A stretch of 64,000 bases of DNA, from the NCBI RefSeq assembly GCF_014695715.1, contig NZ_JACJOT010000017.1:248001-312000 (forward strand). Direction: 5' to 3'. This document shows positions 18,703 to 28,095 of this stretch, in pieces. The stretch comes from Microcoleus sp. FACHB-68. GTDB lineage: Bacteria; Cyanobacteriota; Cyanobacteriia; Cyanobacteriales; Oscillatoriaceae. The notes under the pieces were generated by a model that was not told where the DNA came from, did not search any database, and saw nothing but the letters and a program-made list of their open reading frames with translations. Made by a program: the position numbers and the translations under genes. Each line of letters begins with the position of its first letter. The first letter of the stretch is position 1.

Positions 18703-19926
18703 ATGCCCTACACGATTACCCAAATAGAAGTTACCCAACCCCTCCCCGATCTGGCGATTCCTGAAGGAGATACGGGCATTGCCCTGATTCTGCGGCGCAA
18801 AGATAAACCTATCGCTTTTTTAATGAAAGCGCTGCCGGAAAAAAGTGTGATCAGTTCTGAAGATTTAGCTCAAATCATCGCACAAGAAATCGGTACTAAG
18901 TTACTGGAAGAAAGTATCCGCGAGGAATTAATTACTCCAGTCGTTCCGGTCGCTCTTCCTTCATTAACGGTAGCGATTTGTACCAAGGATAGAACCGATA
19001 ATTTGACTCGATGCCTGGGTTCTTTACTCAAATTGCAGATACCGGGTTCAGAAGATTTGCCTCAATTTGAAGTTGTAGTCGTTGATAATGCCCCTTCTGA
19101 TGAACAAACAAAAGAATTGGTCGGCGCACTGCCCAGTGTGAGATATGTTCGAGAACCCAAACCGGGTTTAGATTTCGCTCGAAATCGCGCTTTGCAGGAA
19201 GCAACCGGCGAGTTTTTGGCTTTCCTTGATGATGATGTGGTTGTTGATCGTAAATGGCTGGATGGCTTGAGAGAAGCCCAGGCAGAAAATCCAGATGCTG
19301 CGGCTTTTACAGGGCTAGTGCTACCTTATGAGCTGGAGACAGAAGCTCAAATTTTGTTTGAATTAAGGGGGGGCTTTCGCCGGGGTTTTGAGAAAATTCG
19401 TTATGGGAAAATCTTACCGGCTAACCCCCTATATCCCTGCGGTTCAGGAATTTTTGGTGCAGGCTGCAATATGGCTTTTCGTCGGGAAGTTTTACTAGAA
19501 TTAGGCGGCTTTGATGATGCGCTGGATACGGGTGCGCCGCTGCCTGGGGGTGGGGATTTAGATATTTTCTATCGTGTCATTCGAGCCGGCTACCCTCTGG
19601 TTTATGAGCCTCAGTATGTGGTATATCACCAGCACCGCCGAGAAATTGAAAAACTACGCCGGCAATACTGGACTTGGGGTTTAGGATTTATGGCGTTTGT
19701 CGTGAAATCTTATCAAAGTGATCCCCTTCAACGTTCCCAATTCTTCCGGTTGATTATCTGGTGGTTTAAGTACCAGATGTGGCAAATAAAAGAACGGCTC
19801 AAGGGGCGAAATCCATTGCCGGTAGGAATGATTTTGGCGGAATTGTGGGGCGGGATTATTGGACTTTTGGGAGAATACCCCCGCTCTTTGAAGCGTATTG
19901 AGCAGATCCGGAGACAGTTCTCATGA
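18703..19926 (+). CDS. Family 2 glycosyltransferase with N-terminal accessory domain
   Basis: The 407-residue protein has a GT2 domain from about residue 88 (LTVAICTKDRTDNLTRCL, VVVDNAPSDE, metal site FLDDDVVVDRKW, acceptor box GGGDLDIFYRVIRAGY). The first 85 residues are a separate small domain, also found in more similar form in the genes at 19923 and 22170, whose role is unknown. The VDNAPS motif instead of VDDGS marks the same subfamily as those two. Its stop overlaps the next start in ATGA, so the genes are translationally coupled. Confidence 0.87.
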   Translation: MPYTITQIEVTQPLPDLAIPEGDTGIALILRRKDKPIAFLMKALPEKSVISSEDLAQIIAQEIGTKLLEESIREELITPVVPVALPSLTVAICTKDRTDNLTRCLGSLLKLQIPGSEDLPQFEVVVVDNAPSDEQTKELVGALPSVRYVREPKPGLDFARNRALQEATGEFLAFLDDDVVVDRKWLDGLREAQAENPDAAAFTGLVLPYELETEAQILFELRGGFRRGFEKIRYGKILPANPLYPCGSGIFGAGCNMAFRREVLLELGGFDDALDTGAPLPGGGDLDIFYRVIRAGYPLVYEPQYVVYHQHRREIEKLRRQYWTWGLGFMAFVVKSYQSDPLQRSQFFRLIIWWFKYQMWQIKERLKGRNPLPVGMILAELWGGIIGLLGEYPRSLKRIEQIRRQFS

Positions 19927-21206
19927 GCGCCTTTATCCCCTGGAAAGTTGTCCACATAGAGCTGAGTGAAAATATCCCCACGCTGCCGGCAGAACCCTGC
20001 TATCAAGGGCTTTATGTGGTGTTTTGGGGTCACGGCATCCCCCTGGGACATCAGGAAATTTTAGCAGATCAACTGCCAATGCCGGCCACAGAAGTCGCTA
20101 ATTTAGGAATGCAAACAATTGTGCCGGCAGTCGGGGATCTTTTGTTAGAAAAAGGCTTTAAAGCATCTTTGCCAGAACTTCCGAAACATTTGGTGAAAAA
20201 TATCTCACCCGATTTTCAGGAACTGATGTCATTGGAGCGACCTTTTGCTAAGCTAGAAGCGTGTTTTTCAGAGCCAAGTGAGGCTTCGGTTTCGGTTGTG
20301 ATTTGCACGCGAGAACGACCGGCTCAGCTTATACAATGTTTGAAATCGCTGCAAAATTTATCCCAACCACCCCAGGAAATTGTTGTTGTCGATAATGCCC
20401 CAACTTCTGAGGCGACTCGCGAAGCCGTGGCGCAAATCCCGAATGTTAAATATGTACGGGAACCCCGACCGGGTTTGAGTGTCGCGCGGAACACCGGCAT
20501 CCTTCATAGCACAGGTGATATTATCGCGTTTACGGATGATGATGTGAGGCTTCATCCAGAGTGGCTAACTCGATTGTTACGAGGTTTTGATCACCCGAAT
20601 GTTATGAGTGTAACGGGTTTAGTTTTGCCGGCAGAACTTGAAACCGAAGCGCAATTTATCTTTGAAAAAGGGTTAGGATATCTCAATAAAGGATACTTTA
20701 CGAAAACCTTTGACAGTCAGTTTTTTGAAGATATGAAATCTAAAGGTGTTCCCGCTTGGGAGGTGGGTGCCGGCGCAAATATGGCAATTCGTCGTAAAGC
20801 GTTCGATTTAGTCGGAAACTTTGACGAACGGTTAGGTGCCGGTGCTGCCGGCTGTAGTGAAGACTCTGAATTCTGGTATCGCCTGCTTGCGGAAGGTTGG
20901 GTGTGCCGGTATGAGCCGGCAGCTGCCGTTTACCATTACCACCGCAGCGATTCAAAAACTTTAAAACACCAGATGTATCACTATTGGCGCGGCTACGTTA
21001 CCGCCCTTTTAGTGCAGTTTGCCAGATACAAACACTGGGGAAACTTGCGTCGCTTATTCGTAAATTTGCCGATGTATTACGCCAGCCGGTTTGTCTACGG
21101 AACATTAAAAGGATTGAAATCTTTTAATCGGCTCCTGGTTTCCGGACTTTTTGGCGCTTTTGCTGGAGTAATTTTTTACTTTCAAAATCGCCAATTGCCT
21201 CGATAA
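19923..21206 (+). CDS. Family 2 glycosyltransferase, accessory N-domain, paralogue A
   Basis: The 427-residue protein has an N-terminal domain of about 115 residues (FIPWKVVHIELSENIPTLPA) followed by a GT2 domain (VSVVICTRERPAQLIQCL, VVVDNAPTSE, AFTDDDVRLHPEW, GCSEDSEFWYRLLAEGW). It is closely similar over its whole length to the gene at 22170, so the two arose by duplication and now flank a methyltransferase. Two weakly hydrophobic stretches near the C-terminus may touch the membrane. The start overlaps the stop of the preceding glycosyltransferase by four bases. Confidence 0.87.
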   Translation: MSAFIPWKVVHIELSENIPTLPAEPCYQGLYVVFWGHGIPLGHQEILADQLPMPATEVANLGMQTIVPAVGDLLLEKGFKASLPELPKHLVKNISPDFQELMSLERPFAKLEACFSEPSEASVSVVICTRERPAQLIQCLKSLQNLSQPPQEIVVVDNAPTSEATREAVAQIPNVKYVREPRPGLSVARNTGILHSTGDIIAFTDDDVRLHPEWLTRLLRGFDHPNVMSVTGLVLPAELETEAQFIFEKGLGYLNKGYFTKTFDSQFFEDMKSKGVPAWEVGAGANMAIRRKAFDLVGNFDERLGAGAAGCSEDSEFWYRLLAEGWVCRYEPAAAVYHYHRSDSKTLKHQMYHYWRGYVTALLVQFARYKHWGNLRRLFVNLPMYYASRFVYGTLKGLKSFNRLLVSGLFGAFAGVIFYFQNRQLPR

Positions 21207-21231
21207 ACCATCCTAAATTTAGGTAATAAAT

Positions 21232-22005
21232 ATGCAAACACTTTCTTCTCAAGCCCTACCTGCTTCCAAAGCCCAACTCGGCAAGTTTCTCTCCGGCAAT
21301 CCTTTTGGCCGGCCTTTAACGCAGGGATTTTTTTATCGGGAAAAAATGCGGGCAATTCACCGAATTGCGCCGGAACAACCGATGCAAGATATTTTAGAAG
21401 TAGGCGGCGGCGGCAGCGGTTTGACTGCCTGTTTATACCCGCAAGCACAAATTATTAATTTAGACCTCGATCCCAGCTACGCAGAGTCGCCGCCTAACCA
21501 GCAAGAACGGGTACGGTTTTTATGTGGAGATGCAACCAATCTTCCCTTTGAAGATTGCTCTTTTGATGCGGTGACAATGTTCGATGTTTTAGAACACATT
21601 CCCGACCATAAAAAGGCAGTGTTAGAGGCGCTACGAGTGCTGCGTCCGGGCGGTTTTATCCTCATCAGCACTCCCAACGAAAATTGGCGGTTTCCCTACT
21701 ATAAATTTATGCAACCTATCTGCCCGAAAGATACTGACGTCATGGCAGAATGGGGTCATGTCCGGCGAGGCTACACACTCGACGAACTCAAAGATTTAAT
21801 CGAGTTACCTTGTTTGGGTTCCGCGACATTTATCAATCCGCTGACTGTGCTGTGCCATGATGTTTCTTTTTCCCACTTATCACCTCGTCAGCGGGAATTC
21901 TTTTGTTTGTTACTCAGTCCGCTGACTTGGGCAAGTTACTTCCTACACAAGCCTGAAAGTGTCGGCACAGAAACCGCTTCTCTGTGGCAAAAACCAGAAA
22001 TGTAA
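21232..22005 (+). CDS. SAM-dependent methyltransferase, class I
   Basis: The 257-residue protein carries the motif I strand ILEVGGGGSGLTACLYP, the acidic end of strand 2 in IINLDLD, motif II/III DVLEHIPDHKKAVLEALRVL and the post-motif RPGGFILIST. The Methyltransf_11 type fits a small-molecule or sugar substrate. It sits between two duplicated glycosyltransferases in the same direction, 25 bp after the first. A role in methylating a sugar or lipid-linked glycan of the locus is inferred from context only. The longer C-terminal part (about 80 residues after the core) is probably the substrate cap. Confidence 0.85.
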   Translation: MQTLSSQALPASKAQLGKFLSGNPFGRPLTQGFFYREKMRAIHRIAPEQPMQDILEVGGGGSGLTACLYPQAQIINLDLDPSYAESPPNQQERVRFLCGDATNLPFEDCSFDAVTMFDVLEHIPDHKKAVLEALRVLRPGGFILISTPNENWRFPYYKFMQPICPKDTDVMAEWGHVRRGYTLDELKDLIELPCLGSATFINPLTVLCHDVSFSHLSPRQREFFCLLLSPLTWASYFLHKPESVGTETASLWQKPEM

Positions 22006-22169
22006 ATCGAAAATTTCAGCAAGACTTTGATGTTTATTGGCTAAAGCACGAATAAGCCCTAAGGAATCACTGATAATTTTAAGGGATAATTTTTGGATTT
22101 TTCTTGGCTGATTGAAAATTTCAAAATACTATCGCCACAATTTAACGTAGTTAAATAAAAGGAGATTTT

Positions 22170-23462
22170 GTGAGTATATTTGTACCCTGGAAAGTCTTAC
22201 ATCTAGAATTAAGTCAAGGCATCCCATTACTGCCGGCAACGCCTAATTATCAAGGTTTATACGTGGTGTTTTGGTGGCGCGGCATTCCCTTAGCGCATCA
22301 GGAAATTTTAGCGACTCAACTACCAATGCAGGCAACTCAACTAAAAAACATTATTCTGGAAAAAATTGCGCCAGCCTTGGGTGATCGCTTGTTGGAAAAA
22401 GGGTTTAAAGCACCTTTGCCGGATGTCTCGCCAAATCCTTTTCAAAATCAGCGTTCAAACCTTGAGGATTTAATTGCATTAGAACGCCCTCTCGAACAGT
22501 TAGAAAAACGCTTTTCTCAACCGGCATCTAGCTCAGTGTCTGTAATCATCTGTACCAGAGATCGGGCTGATCAATTAGTAAAATGCCTATTCGCCCTGAA
22601 AAATTTATCCACACCCCCAAAGGAAATCATTGTCGTTGATAATGCGCCGAGTTCAGACGCTACGCGCCAACTGGTTGCAGAGATGCCGGCAGTCCGGTAT
22701 GTGCTAGAACCTCAACCGGGTTTAAGCGTAGCGCGGAACACCGGCATCCGTCACAGTACAGGCGACATTATTGCATTTACTGATGATGATGTTGAAGTTC
22801 ATCCCGACTGGATCGCCCGCTTGCAGCAAGGTTTTTCTGATCCAAAAGTCATGGCAGTTACGGGTTTAGTGTTGCCGGCAGAACTTGAAACCGAATCACA
22901 ATTTATCTTTGAAAAAAATAACAGTTTTAGTCAGGGATACCGCGTCTTAACCTTTGACACCCAGTTTTTTGAAACAATGAAGCCTCTAGGCGTTCCCGTT
23001 TGGCGCATTGGTGCCGGCGCTAACATGGCATTGCGAAAAAAAGCCTTTGAACTCGTGGGAGACTTCGATGAACGCTTAGGCGCAGGGGCATCTGGATGCA
23101 GTGAAGATTCGGAATTCTGGTATCGCTTGCTTGCCGAAGGTTGGGTTTGCCGGTATGAGCCGGCAGCCGTCGTTTACCATTACCATCGCAGCGATTTAAA
23201 AGGACTGAAACATCAGATGTATCAATATATGCGGGGTCATGTGGCAGCCCTTTTAGTTCAATTTGCCAAATACAAACACTGGGGGAATTTGTATCGCCTA
23301 TTTGTGATATTGCCGAAATACTATGCCAAATTGTTTTTATCAGCTGTGTTGAAAGCTTCTATTCCTAAAATTAGGCAGGTAGTGGGAGAAATTTCTGCCT
23401 GTTTTTCCGGGATCATTTTTTACTTGCAAAACAGGTCTTTGATTAAACCTTTAAAAAACTGA
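22170..23462 (+). CDS. Family 2 glycosyltransferase, accessory N-domain, paralogue B
   Basis: This 430-residue protein starts at GTG 22170, which is preceded by AGGAG at a suitable distance. It has the same architecture as the gene at 19923: N-terminal domain (FVPWKVLHLELSQGIPLLPA), GT2 domain (VSVIICTRDRADQLVKCL, VVDNAPSSD, AFTDDDVEVHPDW, GCSEDSEFWYRLLAEGW) and a hydrophobic C-terminal tail. The long shared stretches, including LPAELETE-x-QFIFEK, show a recent duplication. A 164-bp spacer separates it from the methyltransferase gene, so it may have its own promoter. Confidence 0.87.
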   Translation: MSIFVPWKVLHLELSQGIPLLPATPNYQGLYVVFWWRGIPLAHQEILATQLPMQATQLKNIILEKIAPALGDRLLEKGFKAPLPDVSPNPFQNQRSNLEDLIALERPLEQLEKRFSQPASSSVSVIICTRDRADQLVKCLFALKNLSTPPKEIIVVDNAPSSDATRQLVAEMPAVRYVLEPQPGLSVARNTGIRHSTGDIIAFTDDDVEVHPDWIARLQQGFSDPKVMAVTGLVLPAELETESQFIFEKNNSFSQGYRVLTFDTQFFETMKPLGVPVWRIGAGANMALRKKAFELVGDFDERLGAGASGCSEDSEFWYRLLAEGWVCRYEPAAVVYHYHRSDLKGLKHQMYQYMRGHVAALLVQFAKYKHWGNLYRLFVILPKYYAKLFLSAVLKASIPKIRQVVGEISACFSGIIFYLQNRSLIKPLKN

Positions 23463-24278
23463 TCAATGACATCTCAAATCATCGCTTTGCTGCATCGGGG
23501 CGACCTGTCGAAGACTTTTTAGACAGCATCGGCGTGTCTTTTGAAGGGTTCTGCAACGAAATGACCGGCGGCTGGATGTTCGGCTACATTGATGCGCTCA
23601 AGCTGGCTGGGGGGCGGACGGTGCTTTTTTGCATTTCGGCGCGTGTACGCGAGGGGTGCAGCGCCATTTTGTGCCAAGAGTACGAGTACGCCCGCTTTGA
23701 CGCTTGTGTGCTGTTGGGGCAGTGGCTGCGGTTGCCGGTGTTTGCCACGCTTCAAGGGGGAGATTTTCAGATGAGCCGGTTTGAGAAACCGCTGCGCCCC
23801 TTGACGTTACGGGCTTGTGCCGGCTTGATCGTTGCAACGCAAACCGAGCGAGAGCGGATTTTGAGTCGTTATGGCATCTCGCCGGCAAAGGTGGTGCAAA
23901 TTTTCAACCCGCCGGATCTGGGAATGTGGGAGGCGATGGATCGCACGCAAGCGAGGGCGGCGCTTGGCATTCCCAGTGATGCTCAGGTGGTGGTGTGGCA
24001 TGGGCGTGTTGATATCCACCGCAAGGGGTTGGATGTTTTGCTGGAGGCGTGGAAGACAGTTTGCCGCTGGGGTGCCTGATATTTTTGAGGGGGGTGAGGC
24101 TGCCGGGGGGCTGGTGGTGCGGCGTGAGGATGCGAAGGCGCTGGCTTCTGCTTTGGCTGAGGTTTTGGATCGTCCTAATTGGAAGCGTGAGTTGGGCAGG
24201 CGTGCTCGTTGTCGGGTGGAAACTTGTTTTTCGCTTGAGGCGGTTGGCCGGCAGTTGTGTGATGTTATTTTTAGGTAG
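23447..24278 (+). pseudogene. Family 4 glycosyltransferase pseudogene with internal deletions
   Basis: A GT4-like frame can be followed from INDISNHRFAASGRPVEDFL at 23462 onward, but it has no start codon before GTG 23534 and overlaps the end of the previous gene. It runs through CQEYEYARFDACVLLGQWLR and FATLQGGDFQ to WHGRVDIHRKGLDVLLEAWK. At about 24057 the frame shifts and jumps straight to FAAGVPDIFEGGEAAGGLVV, which in intact GT4 enzymes follows the donor-binding E-x7-E region. About 100 residues of the C-domain are therefore missing, including the catalytic glutamates, and the N-domain also looks too short. The gene cannot be active. Its high GC content differs from neighbouring genes. 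Confidence 0.75.
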
Positions 24279-24280
24279 GA

Positions 24281-24412
24281 TTTTTTTAACCGCAGATGCA
24301 CGCAGATTAACGCAGATGGGTTGAGGGTTGGATGCAATTGAGGTGGGAGGGATGAAGATTTTTTTAACCACAGATGATAGCGCAGCGTGGCGCTAGCCAT
24401 ACACAGATGAAT
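24281..24412. repeat. Dispersed ACC(G/A)CAGAT repeat pair
   Basis: Two copies of a common cyanobacterial spacer repeat occur between convergent genes. One reads TTTTTTAACCGCAGATG, followed by CACGCAGATTAACGCAGAT (24281-24320). The other reads TTTTTTTAACCACAGATGAT and ends in CACAGATGAATTG (24358-24412). The same family appears as an inverted pair at 59199-59319. No gene is present. Confidence 0.7.
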
Positions 24413-24459
24413 TGTAGGTTTAGATGCGGTTGATAATTGGTTTTTAGGATTTTGAGTAT

Positions 24460-26712
24460 TTAGGGTTTGGCTTGTTCTTTTAGCCGCAAGACGCTGAATA
24501 TATTGGAAAATTCATCTGTCCATAATGGCACGTTTGCAGGTTTGGGAATGGGTTGCCAGCTCGGATCGTTGTTGAGTTTACCAAAGTCTTGCCGGCTGCG
24601 AGCGAACACTACCCAGTGAGAGGCTGATTTACCGGCTGCTTTTTCTGCCGGCGAAATATCTCTGTCTAATTGTCTTAGTGCGACTAAGTTTAAATTCTCC
24701 GCTAATTTCCCTAACACCGGCTCTAGGTTAATGTAACGGTTGGAAATGTTAATGACTAATAATCCCTGTGAGGTTAATTTACTAAAATAAAGCTGGATTG
24801 CTTCCCGTGTAACTAAATGAACGGGAATCGAATCGGAGCTGAAAGCATCCATAACAATGATATCGTAATAATTGTTGGGAGCTTCTAAAAATCGTAGCCT
24901 AGCATCTCCTAAAATCACTGAAAAAGGTGCTTTTGAATTAGCTAAAAATGTAAAATAATCAGCATTGCGAGCAAGCTTTTCTACGGCAGAATCTATTTCA
25001 TAAAAAGTCCATTCTTGACCGGGTTCTGAGTAAGCGGCTAGAGTGCCAATTCCAAGCCCTAAGACAGCAACTTTAGAAAGACGTTGTGCTGAATTTAAAG
25101 AATTGAAGGCTTGCCCCACCGGCCCGGAATTGTGATAATAGGTTAAAGATTCTTTTTTGCGTTCTGGATCGAGGCTTTGTTTGCCATGCAAGGTTGTGCC
25201 GTGCAAAAGACTGTGATACTCACTGTGTCTGTCTTGCACGACTCGGTTTACTCCAAAGAAACTGCGTTCAGTGTAGAGAACACCTCCTAAACTTCCTAGG
25301 GAAAACTGGCTTAACATAACAATTAAGATTAAACCGGCACCCAGGCGGATTTTCCCAATATTAAATGCGTAATAAATAACCAATAACAGGATAAAACTTA
25401 AAATAATTTCCAGTAAATTAGCTGTTAAATTTTGAAAATTAAGACCAATTAGCAAAGCGCCGATTAAAAGACCAAGGCTAATTAAGAAAATGTTTCGCCG
25501 GCTTGAATTAAGAACCGATAAATTTTTAATTTCATCTTCTTCTCGTTGCTTTTTAATTTCTTCAAAACCGGCATTCGGTAGCAGCAAGAGACTTAGCAGT
25601 AGCAGGAGGGGATATTCTAGAACCGTTGGAAATAGCAGAGGGGCGGCAATTGCGTTAAATAATCCCCCTAAAACACCGCCGAAGGATATCCAAAAATAGA
25701 AGCCGGTGAGATATTTGGCGCTTGGGCGGCTTCTGGCTAAGTTGCCATGAAATACACACGCTACTAGGAAAAATACCAGCAAATGTAAAGGCAGCAATAA
25801 CCAAAGCGGCTGAATTAATTTGAGTAAGGATAAGATAATTAAAGGTGCTAGTAATAAAGGTAAAAGCGTTACTAAGGTATTGTGAGGTAATACCGGCTTC
25901 CGGGCAAATGTTAAAATAAATGTCAATAAATAAAGGGCTAAAGGAACCGCCCATAACAGCGGAATTGCGGCTAAATCAGTTGTTAGGTAAGTGGTGACGC
26001 CTAAAAGTAAGCTGGAGGGAATAAAAGATAGCAATATCCATTGAATTTGTTGTTTTCTCGTCAACGTTTCGCCGGCAGTTTCAGCAGCAGATACAGATCC
26101 ATCGATTTCTAGTTCACCTTTTTTCGACTTCCCGACATAAACTGCACAGCTAACTGTTAGCAATAGAAGCATTCCATAACCGGCAGCCCATAGCCAGCTT
26201 TGACGAGTTAAAGAGAAGTTCGGTTCAATAAAAATTGGATAGCTTAACAGCCCTAACATACTGCCCAAATTACTGGCAGCATAAAGAAAATAAGGATCTG
26301 AACCGGCAGGATTATCGGTGCCGGCAAACCACTTTTGAATTAAAGGCGCACTGGTAGAAACAACAAAGAATGGCACTCCTACCGAGAAACCTAACAAAGC
26401 GAGTAACCAAGGAATCGGATTTGCCTCATGAGGTGGTAGCCAACCCGTTGCTAAAGTTATGGGTAAAAACGCAATCGGCAGCAACAGCAGGATAATATGA
26501 AAAATGGATTGCCGGCGCACTCCCAACCATTTTGTTGTTAAATGGGAATATCCGTAGCCGGCTAATAAAGTTGCTTGAAAAAAGAACTGGCAGGTATTCC
26601 AAACTGATGGAGAACCGCCTAACAGTGGCAAAATCATTTTAGCAACCATTAGTTGCACGCAGAAAAGCAGAAAAGCGCTAACAAACAGCGTTAAAGAAAA
26701 AAGAATTAACAT
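24460..26712 (-). CDS. Membrane-bound spermidine-synthase-like protein
   Basis: The 750-residue protein has about 12 to 14 membrane helices in its first 480 residues and a soluble C-terminal domain with the aminopropyltransferase fold. That domain shows VAVLGLGIGTLAAYS (glycine-rich nucleotide loop), FYEIDSAVEKLA and the stretch YDIIVMDAFSSDSIPVHL, where the catalytic Asp lies. Such SpeE-like domains fused to transporter-like membrane regions are widespread in bacteria, but most have no proven polyamine activity. It is convergent with the pseudogene to its left and has its own upstream spacer. Whether it makes or moves polyamines is not known from sequence. Confidence 0.82.
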   Translation of the reverse strand: MLILFSLTLFVSAFLLFCVQLMVAKMILPLLGGSPSVWNTCQFFFQATLLAGYGYSHLTTKWLGVRRQSIFHIILLLLPIAFLPITLATGWLPPHEANPIPWLLALLGFSVGVPFFVVSTSAPLIQKWFAGTDNPAGSDPYFLYAASNLGSMLGLLSYPIFIEPNFSLTRQSWLWAAGYGMLLLLTVSCAVYVGKSKKGELEIDGSVSAAETAGETLTRKQQIQWILLSFIPSSLLLGVTTYLTTDLAAIPLLWAVPLALYLLTFILTFARKPVLPHNTLVTLLPLLLAPLIILSLLKLIQPLWLLLPLHLLVFFLVACVFHGNLARSRPSAKYLTGFYFWISFGGVLGGLFNAIAAPLLFPTVLEYPLLLLLSLLLLPNAGFEEIKKQREEDEIKNLSVLNSSRRNIFLISLGLLIGALLIGLNFQNLTANLLEIILSFILLLVIYYAFNIGKIRLGAGLILIVMLSQFSLGSLGGVLYTERSFFGVNRVVQDRHSEYHSLLHGTTLHGKQSLDPERKKESLTYYHNSGPVGQAFNSLNSAQRLSKVAVLGLGIGTLAAYSEPGQEWTFYEIDSAVEKLARNADYFTFLANSKAPFSVILGDARLRFLEAPNNYYDIIVMDAFSSDSIPVHLVTREAIQLYFSKLTSQGLLVINISNRYINLEPVLGKLAENLNLVALRQLDRDISPAEKAAGKSASHWVVFARSRQDFGKLNNDPSWQPIPKPANVPLWTDEFSNIFSVLRLKEQAKP

Positions 26713-27310
26713 AAAAAACTTTATTTTTTATTTTTTCAATCCTGCTCGGATTGGCTGTCAATTGATCTTCCCGCCTACCTGGAAAACTTAAAAGTCCCGT
26801 TATTAAGGCGCGTTAGAAAATTTGTCTAAGCTGCATAAACTTTAGTTGGGCGCTGTAATTGCAGGCGAAGTCATGTCACGCCGGCTTTCTCCGGGACGAG
26901 AATTTACGTCATCGCCACTGCTAGTTGGATCGAGCAACAACAAAACTATCACAACCGCCGGCACCAATCGCATCTCACTTTACCTCACCACAATGGGAAT
27001 GCTCGATTGCCAACTGTAATCGTTAATTGCAAATACAGTTGTTTTGTATAATCCTTTCTTAAGGATCAAGATGCCCCAAAACCCTTAAGTGCTAGCGATA
27101 GGAGACTCCAAACCGGGGTAATTATTGCCTGAATTGCCGTGTAATGCTTGTCACCGGCATCAGCAGCAAACCGGCAATACAACCCTAGGAAGGCTATAAA
27201 ATTAAAGCCATAATGTTTGTGATCGGTTGGGCTTTCCTGCCGGCATCAGCAATTGCAGGCGAGTGAAACAGCGATCAGCAGGCACCGGCAGTGGGTGACA
27301 AGGAAGCAGT
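26713..27310. other. Spacer of about 600 bp
   Basis: The spacer lies between divergent genes. It contains the possible small minus-strand gene at 26842-26973, several GCCGGC words and no other structure I can support. Promoters for both flanking genes should be here but no clear consensus is visible. Confidence 0.4.
26842..26973 (-). CDS. Possible small exported or membrane peptide
   Basis: A 43-codon frame starts at ATG 26973 with GAGG nine bases upstream. It begins with a hydrophobic run, MRLVPAVVIVLLLLD, that could be a signal or membrane anchor, followed by a polar tail rich in Ser, Arg and Pro. The opposite strand is also open here, so this may be chance. No family is recognised. Confidence 0.3.
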   Translation of the reverse strand: MRLVPAVVIVLLLLDPTSSGDDVNSRPGESRRDMTSPAITAPN

Positions 27311-27991
27311 ATGGTTAAAAACACTAAAAAAAATGAGAGCAGCACGGGAGGATATCTGACTCTCGTGATCCCTATCGCCTTCGGCGTCGCTGCGATCCTG
27401 GCTGCGGGACGCATTTTTGTGCCTCTGGCGTTGGTAACCGGCATTGGCTGGGCGTTAAAGCGCTATTGGCTGCTACAACAAAACAAACTTGCTCAGCTCA
27501 ACGCGGTTTTTTACCGGCTGATTCAAGAAAATCAGGGACGCATTACCACCCTGGATTTGGCGATGAAGGCAAACGTTTCTGGCGCAGAAGCCCAAAGTTA
27601 TTTAGATGGGCGATCTAAAGAATTTTCTGCTCATTTTGAAGTCACCGATCAGGGAGGAATGTTGTATTTCTTTGAAACGGCGTTTCCCTCCGTAGCTGGG
27701 GAATCTCACACGTTGGTTGAACGCAAACCGCCGGTTTCAACGGTGCCGGCACAGCCCAAAATTTATTCCTCTAGCCCCACTCAGTCTTTCATTGCACAGT
27801 CTCAAAGCCGGCTTTCCTTGCCCGCGCCGATGACGCAAGCGGAACTCGCCCGACGCTTCAATGTTCACGCCAATACTGTCAGTAAATGGAAAAGCAAGCC
27901 GGAATTTTCTGACTGGAGTCGCGGCAAAGATCCTGCCGGCATCGCTTGGAAATATGAGCCAGAACAAAAACGGTTTTGTCCCCTGAGTTGA
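27311..27991 (+). CDS. Membrane-anchored protein with C-terminal helix-turn-helix
   Basis: The 226-residue protein has two adjacent hydrophobic segments (about 14-50: YLTLVIPIAFGVAAILAAG, then VPLALVTGIGWAL). A winged-helix-like region follows (LIQENQGRITTLDLAMKANV, about 74-110), then a Pro/Ser-rich linker, then a C-terminal helix-turn-helix stretch, TQAELARRFNVHANTVSKWK. It resembles hypothetical cyanobacterial proteins with DNA-binding-like modules behind a membrane anchor. No regulatory target can be inferred. ATG 27311 follows an AAGGAAG ribosome-binding site. Confidence 0.65.
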   Translation: MVKNTKKNESSTGGYLTLVIPIAFGVAAILAAGRIFVPLALVTGIGWALKRYWLLQQNKLAQLNAVFYRLIQENQGRITTLDLAMKANVSGAEAQSYLDGRSKEFSAHFEVTDQGGMLYFFETAFPSVAGESHTLVERKPPVSTVPAQPKIYSSSPTQSFIAQSQSRLSLPAPMTQAELARRFNVHANTVSKWKSKPEFSDWSRGKDPAGIAWKYEPEQKRFCPLS

Positions 27992-28095
27992 GCCGGCAAT
28001 CTGAAATCTCTGTTGATTTTGGTGTCGCGAAACTGTATTGAGTTTTGGGATTGTCACTTTAATCCTTAAACTCAAGAATCAACACAACTTACGGC

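Noticed and set aside
23598-24400. Long minus-strand frames over the GT4 pseudogene
   Set aside because: They have unlikely Pro/Ser/His-rich composition and arise from the high GC content of the opposite frame.
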